40,644 nt of DNA. Origin: Corallococcus sicarius (GTDB taxonomy: Bacteria; Myxococcota; Myxococcia; Myxococcales; Myxococcaceae). The stretch is from NCBI RefSeq assembly GCF_003611735.1, contig NZ_RAWG01000062.1, positions 1 to 40,644 on the forward strand, in the 5' to 3' direction. This document shows positions 9,844 to 19,804 of the stretch, piece by piece. The position numbers and the translations under genes are program-made. The number at the start of each line of letters is the position of its first letter. Positions within the stretch are counted from its first letter, which is position 1. A model generated the notes under the pieces. That model made no database searches, had not been told where the DNA came from, and saw only the letters and a list, made by a program, of their open reading frames with translations.

Positions 9844-9880
9844 CGACGCCCGTCGCGGCCCCCTGGCCCGGCGGGCGTTG
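9844..9880 (+). terminator. GC-rich hairpin after nuoN
   Basis: CGACGCCCG (9844-9852) pairs with CGGGCGTTG (9872-9880), with one G-U pair and a 19-base loop that can fold further. It begins 29 bases after the nuoN stop. No T-run follows, so if it ends transcription it probably needs Rho or acts as an RNA 3'-end stabiliser. Confidence 0.4.
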
Positions 9881-9900
9881 TCGTTGCGGGCTCGCCAGGG

Positions 9901-9947
9901 CGCGTGACGCAGGCTGGCAGCGGATCCGCGTGACGCAGGCTGGCAGC
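9901..9947. repeat. Perfect 21-base direct repeat, two copies
   Basis: The sequence beginning CGCGTGACGCAGGCTGGCAG occurs at 9901-9921 and again, identically, at 9927-9947, with a 5-base spacer GGATC. It lies between the nuo operon end and the small-RNA terminator. No reading frame uses it convincingly. Confidence 0.9.
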
Positions 9948-10039
9948 AACGCATCAGCGGCACCCCATGCGGCGTCACGGGCCGGCGCGCGTTGCAGAAG
10001 TGAAATGGGCGGAGGGCGCTGCGAAGATGCCTGGAGCGG

Positions 10040-10079
10040 AAAAGAAGGCGGCCCGGCACCCGGAAGGGTGTCGGGCCGC
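10040..10079 (-). terminator. Intrinsic terminator of pxr
   Basis: A 14-base-pair stem (10048-10061 with 10066-10079, one G-U pair) closes a four-base loop. On the minus strand it is followed by CTTCTTTTCC (10047-10038). This is the strongest hairpin in the intergenic region. On the plus strand the loop is GGAA and the following sequence GGGTCTTCTC has only a weak T-run, so it fits best as the 3' end of pxr. Confidence 0.8.
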
Positions 10080-10161
10080 GGGTCTTCTCAAGGTGACACA
10101 CCGGAAGTGCTGAAAGGGTGGGGGGGAACCACTTTCAGCCTCGCTTCGATGCGTCCCGGAC
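10040..10161 (-). ncRNA. pxr: Pxr small RNA (developmental repressor)
   Basis: Pxr is the small RNA that blocks fruiting-body development of Myxococcus xanthus while nutrients last. Published homologues lie between the sigma-54 response regulator gene nla19 and an NADH dehydrogenase gene, exactly the position here. The sequence shows a sigma-54 promoter on the minus strand predicting a start near 10161, then three stem-loops. Stem-loop 1 (10139-10109) has an 8-base GCTGAAAG/CTTTCAGC stem around a run of seven C (10126-10120). Stem-loop 2 is at 10107-10084 (CTTC/GAAG outer stem, GGTG/CACC inner stem). Stem-loop 3 (10079-10048) is the terminator. The length of about 122 bases fits the known RNA, as does the seven-C run, where the known inactivating change in M. 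xanthus maps. The exact ends are inferred. Confidence 0.88.
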
Positions 10162-10170
10162 CTAAGCCTT

Positions 10171-10186
10171 AGCAGGTGCCATGCCA
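10171..10186 (-). promoter_or_regulatory. Sigma-54 promoter of pxr
   Basis: Read on the minus strand, 10186 to 10171 is TGGCATGGCACCTGCT. It matches the sigma-54 pattern TGGCAYR-N4-YTGCW, with GG and GC exactly ten bases apart. It predicts a start at about 10161-10160, just before the first Pxr stem-loop. A perfect 14-base palindrome CGCTTCGCGAAGCG (10189-10202) abuts its upstream side. Confidence 0.75.
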
Positions 10187-10272
10187 GCCGCTTCGCGAAG
10201 CGAAACTCCAAGGTTCTCGGGCACTTGGACGAGAGCTCAACACTCCCGCCCCCACCCTTCCGCATTGCAGGG

Positions 10273-10297
10273 CTGAAATCACGTTTCAGATTTGAAA
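10273..10297. promoter_or_regulatory. Candidate activator (enhancer) site upstream of pxr
   Basis: CTGAAA-TCACG-TTTCAG (10273-10289) is a perfect inverted repeat. A third half-site, TGAAA (10293-10297), pairs with the same TTTCA, giving TGAAA/TTTCA/TGAAA at 9-10-base spacing. The centre is about 120 bases upstream of the predicted pxr start, the usual distance for a sigma-54 activator. A related repeat TTCAA-CC-TTGAA follows at 10327-10338. Binding by the adjacent Nla19-like protein is only a guess. Confidence 0.4.
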
Positions 10298-10303
10298 AGG
10301 CCC

Positions 10304-10328
10304 AACAAATCCAGGGGTTTGTTTTTTT
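10304..10328. terminator. Hairpin with T-run, possibly bidirectional, 3' of nla19
   Basis: AACAAATC (10304-10311) pairs with GGTTTGTT (10316-10323) around the loop CAGG. On the plus strand the T-run (10322-10328) follows directly. On the minus strand GGGCCTTTTC follows, 70 bases after the nla19 stop. It probably ends the selB-kinase-nla19 transcript and would separate it from the pxr promoter. Confidence 0.55.
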
Positions 10329-10398
10329 CAACCTTGAACGGGCCCGATTTCGGATCTGCACTCACCCTTGGGAGGGGTGCGACATGGGCTCCGGGGGC

Positions 10399-11831
<1,433 letters not shown>

Positions 11832-11835
<4 letters not shown>

Positions 11836-14341
11836 GGGAAGGACAGGGGCTGCGTGAGCGGCAGCCGGAAGGTGAAGGTGGTTCCGCGTCCCGGGGCGCT
11901 CTCCACCGCGATTTCACCGCGGTGCTCCTCCAGGATGCGCTTCACCACCGCGAGCCCCAGGCCGGTGCCCTGGGCCTTGGTGGTGAAGAAGGGTTCGAAG
12001 ACGCGGTGGAGCAGCTCCGCGGGGATGCCCGGCCCCTGGTCCGTCACGTCGATGCGCAGCTGCTCCCGGCCGCCGTGCGCCTCGCGGCGGGCCTTCACCT
12101 GCAACTGGCCGCCCTGGGGCATGGACTGCAGGGCGTTGACGGCCACGTTGACGAGCGCCTGGCGGATGAGCCGCCGGTCCATGGGCACCAGGGGCATGCC
12201 GGGCTCCACCTCCGAGTGGATGTGCACCGGCCGCTCCGTGGCACCCAGCGCCTTCGCCGCCTCCAGCGAGTCCTGGAGCACGCGCGGCAGGTCCTCGTTC
12301 TGGAGCACCGGGTTGCGCGGGCGGGTGTAGTCCAGCAGGTCGCCCACCATCCGGTTGAGGCGGTCGCTCTCCTCCACCAGGATGTCCATCAGCATGGCGG
12401 CGTCCCCTTCCAGCTTCATGATCCGCCGGAGCGAGGCCACCGCGTTGAAGATGACCCCCAGGGGGTTTCGCACTTCGTGCGCGACGATGGCGGACAATTC
12501 GCCCAGGGCCGCCAGGCGCTCGCGCTTCACCATCTCCGCGCGGGTGGCGGCCAGCTCCGCGTAGCTGGCCCAGAGGGACTCGTAGAGGCGCGCGTTCGCG
12601 ATGGAGAGCGCGAGCTGGCCGCAGGTGGCCTCCGCCAGGTCGATGAGCTCCGGGCCGAAGGGGCGCGGGCCGCGCACGTCGTCCACCATCACCACGCCGA
12701 TGAGCTCCTCGCGCGACGTGAGCGGCAGGCACAGCAGGGCCTTCTCTCCCAGGCGCTCCACGAGCACGGTGCTGGCGGACGCGCCGCCCCGGGACAGGTC
12801 CTCGATGGCGATGGGCTTGCGCTCCCGGGCCACGCGCGCGGCCAGGTCGTCGCTGTCGAGCGGCACCACCACCGTGCGGAACAGGTCGCGGTGCGCCGCC
12901 GACGCCGCCGCGCCCCGGAGCACCTTGGCCTGCTCGTCGTAGAGCAGGATGAAGCAGTTGGACACGTCCAGCAGGTGCACGAGGAAGTCGGACGCGACGT
13001 CCAGGATGCTCGCCGTCTCCAGCACGCCGGACGTGGTGCGCGCCAGGTCCAGCAGCAGGCGCGTCTCGGTGAGCTGGCGCGCGGACTCGGCCTTGAGGCG
13101 GCGCCGCTCCAGCAGCATCACCAGCAGCTCCGCGAGCGTGCCCAGCAGGCGCGCGTCGCGCGCGTCGAACGGCTTCTCCTTCTGCCGCAGGGCCTGCACC
13201 GCGCCCACGTCCTCCCCTCCCCGGGTGAGTCGCGCCGCCGCGCCACAGCCGAAGAGGCCCCCGGACAGCGCCTCCAGCGCGCGGCCCTGGGCGTCGGAGG
13301 ACAGCACGCCCCCATCCTCCCGCAGCGACGCGGCCAGCAGCACGCCGGTGAGGCGCTCCGGGTCCCCACCCTCCGGGTGCCCCTCCAGGCCCACGTGCGC
13401 GAAGAGCCGCGAGGGCTGGCCCGGCTCCGGGGCGACGTGCAGTGCCACCGCGCGGGCGTGGAGCAGGTCCGCCATCCGGGCGAGGAACGTCTCCGGCGGC
13501 GGGGGCACCGGCTGCGCCACGAAGCGCGCCATCTCCGCCACCGCATCCACCTCCCAGCGGCTGCGCGCGCCGTCCGCCTGGAGGTGCGCGTCCGCGAGCG
13601 CGGCGCCCACCACCTTCGCGAACAGCGTCAGCACCGAGCCGTGCCGGGGCGCCACCCACGGCCCCGCCACCCACAGCACCTCCGCTTGCGGCCCGCCCAC
13701 GGGGAGATACGCATGCGTGGGCTCCGCCTGGTCCGCGCCGCCGAACACCGGGCGCCCGTCCGACAGTGCCTCCAGCGCGAGGTGCGCGTCCGCGGGCGGG
13801 GACACGCCGTCACGCACCACCAGCCGCGTGCCCTCCCAGCGCAAGAGCCGCGCCCGGAAGCCCGCGCGCTCCAGCCCCTCCAGCGCCACGCGCCGCACCG
13901 CCTCTTCCGAGCGCGCGGACACGAGCCCCGCGGAGGTGTCCACCAGCCCCTCCGCCACCGCCAGCTCCAGCGGCCGGTGCGGCTGGAGGAGGCAGTTGAG
14001 GAGCAGGCCGTAGCCGCCGCCTTCCAGTTGCAGCTCCGAGGCCTGCACGGACACCTCGCTCATCCGTCCCTGGAGGCTCGTCACCCGGTAGAGCTGCGTG
14101 CGCCCGTCCAGGGGTGAGCCCTTCGCCAGCCGCTGGTAGCGCTCCGCCAGCCGGCTGCGCTCCTCCGCCTGCACGAAGTCCAGGAAGGAGTGGCCCTCCA
14201 CCTCCTCGCGGGACAGGCCCAGCAGCCGCACGTACGCGTCGTTGGCCACCCAGACGCGGCCGGCACCGTCCAACACCAGCACGGGGTTGGAGAAGGGCTC
14301 CACGAGGGCCCGCAGGTCCCTCTGGCTGTAGGTCTTGGGAC

Positions 14342-14345
<4 letters not shown>
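11832..14345 (-). CDS. Soluble PAS-GAF sensor histidine kinase
   Basis: This 837-residue kinase has no membrane helix or signal peptide, so it should sense a cytoplasmic signal. An N-terminal PAS domain (about 10-125, NPVLVLDGAGRVWVANDAYVRLLG) is followed by one or two degenerate GAF-like regions (about 140-415) and a clearer GAF domain (about 430-590). The dimerisation helix carries H623 (AIVAHEVRNPLG). The ATPase domain has N737 (NVAVNALQSMPQGG), DQGPGIP at 769-775 and GTGLGL at 793-798. It sits between selB and the nla19-like gene with 4-base overlaps on both sides, so the three are probably translated as a coupled set. The phosphotransfer partner is inferred from this arrangement. Confidence 0.93.
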
Positions 14346-16270
<1,925 letters not shown>

Positions 16271-16303
16271 CGCCGCGTCAGCGCCCCGGTCCTGCGCAGG
16301 ACG

Positions 16304-17002
16304 CTAGGCCCCGGCCTTGTCGGGATCGTCGTCGAAGTGCGCTTCGGCCATCACGGGCTCGTAGTCCCAGGGGAAGACGAAGAGCGCGTCGGTGGACATG
16401 CCAGCATGGTCCGGCGTGAAGCCCTCCGGCCGCGCCACGAGGCACGCCGTCTTGATCTCCTTCGCGCCCATCTTGCGCGCGAGCGCCGTCGCCAGCTCCA
16501 GCGTGTCCCCGCTGGACGCGATGTCGTCCACGATGAGCACGCGCAGGCCCTTGATGGCCGGGGGCATCTCCTCGCTCACCTGCTGCTGGGCGCGGTTCTT
16601 CGTGCGCTCGACCTTGTCGCGGCTGCGGCGGCTGATGCGCACGGGGAAGAACTGGCAGCCGAGCGCGCCCGCGAGCGCCCCGCCCACGTACACGCCGCCA
16701 TGGGCCACGCCCACCACCGCCTGCGGCTCAAAGGACTGGCGGATGGTGCGCGCCAGCTTCTGCACGGAACGGTCGAACTCCGCCCACGACAGCTCCACCA
16801 CCCCGTTGGGCTTCTGCCGGGATTGGTCTCGGCCGGTGGGTTGGCGCGGGGCCTCCACCTGGGGCGCGAGCACCAGGTCGTTGGGGATGGAGACGATCTT
16901 CTCCGCCTCCTGCTTCTGGGCGGCGGACGGGATGGGCTGCTTCGGGGAAGGGTTGCGCTGGTCCTGGGACTTCGGCCCAGGCGCTGCCCGCTTGGTGGCC
17001 AC
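16304..17002 (-). CDS. Phosphoribosyltransferase-domain protein with disordered N-terminus
   Basis: The 232-residue protein starts at a GTG (17002), with GGAG nine bases upstream. Residues 1-65 are polar and rich in Pro, Gln and Lys, probably disordered. Residues 70-220 form a type I phosphoribosyltransferase fold with the PRPP-binding motif [14 protein letters not shown] at 155-168 and an earlier [14 protein letters not shown] loop at 97-110. The family includes purine salvage enzymes (hypoxanthine, xanthine) and regulatory relatives; the substrate cannot be read from the sequence. It is first in a minus-strand run leading into selB, 33 bases away. Confidence 0.85.
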   Translation of the reverse strand: MATKRAAPGPKSQDQRNPSPKQPIPSAAQKQEAEKIVSIPNDLVLAPQVEAPRQPTGRDQSRQKPNGVVELSWAEFDRSVQKLARTIRQSFEPQAVVGVAHGGVYVGGALAGALGCQFFPVRISRRSRDKVERTKNRAQQQVSEEMPPAIKGLRVLIVDDIASSGDTLELATALARKMGAKEIKTACLVARPEGFTPDHAGMSTDALFVFPWDYEPVMAEAHFDDDPDKAGA

Positions 17003-17134
17003 GGCGAAAGCTCCGGGTGAGGTGCGGCGGCCTTGTCATATCCCGGGCCTCGCGCCCTCGCCACAACCGCCACGCCTGCTTCCTCGGAGGGGGGGAAGCA
17101 ACGAAGCATCGTTGGGACGCAGAAGATGGCGGCG

Positions 17135-18028
17135 TCAGACGCTCCCCTCGGTCAGCATCTGCTGGATTTCCACGCCCGGGATGACATAGCGCGTCGTGCA
17201 GAACTGGCACGTGGCCTCCGCCTGGCCTTCCTTCTCCAGCAGGTCCTGGAGCTCCTCGCGGCCCATCGCGAGCAGCGCGAGCTTCACGCGGTCGCGGCTG
17301 CACGAGCAGGTGAAGCGCAGCGGGTAGCGCGACATCACCTCCAGGTCCGCCTCCGGCACGAGCGAGCGCAGGAGCGTCAGCGCCCCGTCCTCCGCGTGCG
17401 CCCGCACCGCCGTCTCGAATTGCGCCCGCAGGCGGGGCCCCAGGGCCTTGAAGGCCTCGCGGTCCCCGTTGGGCAGGGGCTGCACGAGCAGGCCGGCGAC
17501 GGTGCCAAGCGCGTCCGGCTTTCCCTCCACCACGCCGGGGAGCTGGACCATGAGCAGGTGCGAGGGCACCTGATCCGACTGGTGGAAGTAGCGCTCCAGG
17601 TCCGCGACCAGGTCGAAGTGCTCCAGCTCCACGGACGAGCGGTAGTACTCACCGCCGCCCTGGTCGCGCAGCACGGACAGGAACCCGTGGTTCCCCAGCA
17701 CCGGGCGCCAGTGGTAGCTGCCCTCCGTCCCCACGTACTCCACCAGGGTGTTCTTCACGTAGCCGCGCACGACGCCGTTCGCGTCGCCGTCCACGAAGAG
17801 GCCGCGCAGGGGGCCGTCGCACTCCAGCTGCAGGTTGACGCGGGAGTCCGTGCCCTTGCGCAGCGCCCCCATCAGGGCCGCGGCGGTGAGGCCCTGGGAG
17901 AGCAGGGCCGCGGAGGCGGGCATGCTCTGGTGCGCGGCACGGGCCTGGCGGGACAGGACGCTGGTGGTGGCCAGCATCAGCCGCAGGTCCGACGCCTTCA
18001 ACAATCCACTGACGAGCTCATCGGGCAT
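17135..18028 (-). CDS. hslO: Hsp33 redox-regulated chaperonin
   Basis: Hsp33 is a cytoplasmic holdase chaperone switched on by oxidants that release zinc and form disulfides. The 297 residues carry the zinc motif C241-x-C243 (FTCSCSRDR) and C274-x2-C277 (ATCQFC), with 30 residues between the pairs, inside the usual range. The N-terminal domain includes GLTAAALMGALRKG and the GNHGFLSVLRDQG region. The start at ATG 18028 (MPDELVSGLLKAS) fits homologues. The open frame extends 35 codons further, but that part is low-complexity. No clear ribosome site precedes this start. It is divergent from sdhC, with a 277-base shared upstream region. Confidence 0.93.
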   Translation of the reverse strand: MPDELVSGLLKASDLRLMLATTSVLSRQARAAHQSMPASAALLSQGLTAAALMGALRKGTDSRVNLQLECDGPLRGLFVDGDANGVVRGYVKNTLVEYVGTEGSYHWRPVLGNHGFLSVLRDQGGGEYYRSSVELEHFDLVADLERYFHQSDQVPSHLLMVQLPGVVEGKPDALGTVAGLLVQPLPNGDREAFKALGPRLRAQFETAVRAHAEDGALTLLRSLVPEADLEVMSRYPLRFTCSCSRDRVKLALLAMGREELQDLLEKEGQAEATCQFCTTRYVIPGVEIQQMLTEGSV

Positions 18029-18305
18029 AAGGGTGGTTGTTAGCGTGCCCCACCCGGTCGCGCCCGCCAACGGAAGAGGGCCGGGGACAAGACGCCCGCC
18101 CGGCGGCCAGCAGCCGGGACGGGGGGCTGGCATCGGCGGGGCTTATGAGTCGGTGTTCCCCCGCTGGCACACACGGATGCGGAAGAAATCCAGCCCGCGC
18201 GGCGGAACGGCTATAAACCGCCCCCTGGCCGTCATGACCTGGCCCTGACTTGGGCGCGCGCGGGGTTCCACACCCCACCCTTCGCGTGCCCGCGCTGGAG
18301 ACTCG

Positions 18306-18983
18306 ATGAGCACCCAAGCCACCGCCGAAGCCATCACCGACCGGACGCCCCTGTTGAAGTCGCGGCTGGGTTCGTTCCTCGCCGTGGTGCCCCTGAGCAT
18401 CTGGGTCATCAACCATCTGTGGGACAACCTGTCCGCCTTCAACGGCGCGGCGGCCTGGCAGACGTCGGTGACGCAGTACGCGAACCCCTTCGCCCAGGCG
18501 TTCACGTTCCTCATCGTCATGCTGCCGCTGCTCATCCACACGGCCTGGGGCCTGGTGCGCATGTTCAGCTTCAAGCCCAACAACCTTGCCTACAGCAACT
18601 ACGGCAACCTGAAGTACCTGGTGCAGCGCGTGGCGGGCCTGGGCGTGCTCGCGTTCCTCGGCGCCCACATCTGGCTGGCCTTCCTGCACCCGCGCCTGAT
18701 GGAGGGTGGCCCGGAGCCGTTCGCCGACATCGCGCGGGAGATGCACCACCACGGCCCCACGCTGATGGTCTACCTGCTGGGCACGCTGGGCACCGCGTAC
18801 CACCTGGCCAACGGCCTGCAGACCTTCGCCATGGGCTGGGGCATCTTCGCCAGCGACCGCTCCATGCGCCGCTTCGAGCCGGTCTCCATCCTCATCTTCC
18901 TCGTCCTGCTCGCCATGGCCTGGGGCAGCATCTACGCCCTCTACACCGCGGGCGCCGCGTTCCCCCCGGAGCTGGACCACTAG
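18306..18983 (+). CDS. sdhC: Succinate dehydrogenase/fumarate reductase cytochrome b-type subunit
   Basis: The 225-residue membrane protein has about five helices and four well-placed histidines, H37 (VINHLWDN), H78 (LLIHTAWG), H121 (LGAHIWLAF) and H166 (TAYHLANG). This pattern fits the single-polypeptide di-heme cytochrome b of B-type succinate:quinone reductases. It would anchor the flavoprotein and iron-sulfur subunits and pass electrons to quinone. A GGAG ribosome site ends five bases before the ATG. No sdhA or sdhB follows: a terminator hairpin comes 36 bases after the stop and then ssb on the other strand. A TATAAA at 18212-18217 could be a -10 box, but it has no good -35. Confidence 0.88.
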   Translation: MSTQATAEAITDRTPLLKSRLGSFLAVVPLSIWVINHLWDNLSAFNGAAAWQTSVTQYANPFAQAFTFLIVMLPLLIHTAWGLVRMFSFKPNNLAYSNYGNLKYLVQRVAGLGVLAFLGAHIWLAFLHPRLMEGGPEPFADIAREMHHHGPTLMVYLLGTLGTAYHLANGLQTFAMGWGIFASDRSMRRFEPVSILIFLVLLAMAWGSIYALYTAGAAFPPELDH

Positions 18984-19018
18984 CGCGAAGCAGCAGCGCA
19001 CGCTCCCGCCGAAACACG

Positions 19019-19058
19019 ACCGGCCGCCCCTGACTTCCAGGAGCGGCCGGTTCGCTTT
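19019..19058 (+). terminator. Terminator of sdhC, possibly shared with ssb
   Basis: ACCGGCCGC (19019-19027) pairs perfectly with GCGGCCGGT (19043-19051), and the stem can extend inward past one mismatch (CCT/AGG). It is followed by TCGCTTTTC, giving a plausible intrinsic terminator in the plus direction. On the minus strand it follows ssb by about 30 bases and leads into CGTGTTTCG, so it may stop both convergent transcripts. Confidence 0.7.
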
Positions 19059-19080
19059 TCAGGGGGCCGTGGGCCCGGCG

Positions 19081-19596
19081 TCAGAACGGGATGTCTTCGT
19101 CCGCGCCGCCATGGCTGCCACCGCCCATGCCGTCGTCCATGCCCATGGGCGGCGACGGCTGACCGTACTCGTCCCCGCCGCGCGCGGGCGCGCCGTTGCC
19201 CTGCGACCGGCGTCCACCACCAGCACCGGCACCCGCGCCGCCGCTGTAGCCCTCACCGGCGTCACGTCCGCCGAGGAAGGTCACGGAGGTGGCGACGACC
19301 TCGGTGGTGTAGTTCTTCTTGTTCTCCTTATCCATCCACTCACGCGTCTGCAGACGACCTTCGACGAAGCACTGCCGTCCCTTCTTGAGGTACTCGCCGC
19401 AGAGCTCCGCGAGCTTTCCCCAGACGACGATGCGGTGCCACTCGGTGCGCTCCTGCTTCTGGCCGTTCTTGTCGTTCCAGCTCTCGCTCGTCGCGATGCG
19501 GAAGTTCGCCACGGCCTGACCGCCCGGGGTGAAGCGCACCTCGGGGTCCGCGCCGAGATTGCCGATGAGAATGACCTTGTTCACGCCTCCAGCCAT
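19081..19596 (-). CDS. ssb: Single-stranded DNA-binding protein
   Basis: SSB coats single-stranded DNA during replication and repair and recruits partners through its acidic tail. The 171 residues comprise the OB fold (about 1-110; [36 protein letters not shown] and [17 protein letters not shown]), a glycine-rich flexible linker and the conserved tip DEDIPF. A strong ribosome site (AGGGAGGAACC) precedes the ATG at 19596. The leader carries a 9-base-pair hairpin directly before this site (19614-19636), which may control translation. It converges with sdhC. Confidence 0.96.
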   Translation of the reverse strand: MAGGVNKVILIGNLGADPEVRFTPGGQAVANFRIATSESWNDKNGQKQERTEWHRIVVWGKLAELCGEYLKKGRQCFVEGRLQTREWMDKENKKNYTTEVVATSVTFLGGRDAGEGYSGGAGAGAGGGRRSQGNGAPARGGDEYGQPSPPMGMDDGMGGGSHGGADEDIPF

Positions 19597-19613
19597 GGTT
19601 CCTCCCTAACGAG

Positions 19614-19636
19614 ACCTGGCCCACCAAGGGCCAGGT
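19614..19636 (-). promoter_or_regulatory. Leader hairpin immediately upstream of the ssb ribosome site
   Basis: On the minus strand ACCTGGCCC-TTGGT-GGGCCAGGT forms a perfect 9-base-pair inverted repeat ending 17 bases before the ATG, right against the Shine-Dalgarno sequence. A second, smaller repeat (CGGGG/CCCCG) lies about 10-15 bases upstream. It could be an RNA hairpin affecting translation, perhaps through SSB binding its own message, or a DNA operator. Confidence 0.5.
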
Positions 19637-19804
19637 ACAACCCGCGGGGACACACGCCCCGACAGGTCCTTCAGCCCATAGCATCCACCACTGACATTCC
19701 CCCCGCTAGAAAGCAGCCACGGGAGGCGGGGACGGACGCCCGCCTGTCCTCCGGGCGGAAAAAGGGCCCGGATTCCAGGAGGTTGGAAGGGAGGAAGCGG
19801 ACGG

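Noticed and set aside
9950-10330. A plus-strand small RNA ending at the T-run at 10322-10328
   Set aside because: The plus strand has no promoter, and the other hairpins, the sigma-54 element and the C7 run all make sense on the minus strand as Pxr.
18029-18133. N-terminal extension of Hsp33 to 18133
   Set aside because: The added 35 residues are Pro/Gly-rich with no relation to the Hsp33 fold; the ATG at 18028 matches family starts.
18170-18190. TGGCACACACGGATGC as a sigma-54 promoter for sdhC
   Set aside because: The GG and GC elements are eleven bases apart instead of ten, and sigma-54 promoters do not tolerate this well. TGGCCCTGACTTGGGC near 18240 fails for the same kind of reason.
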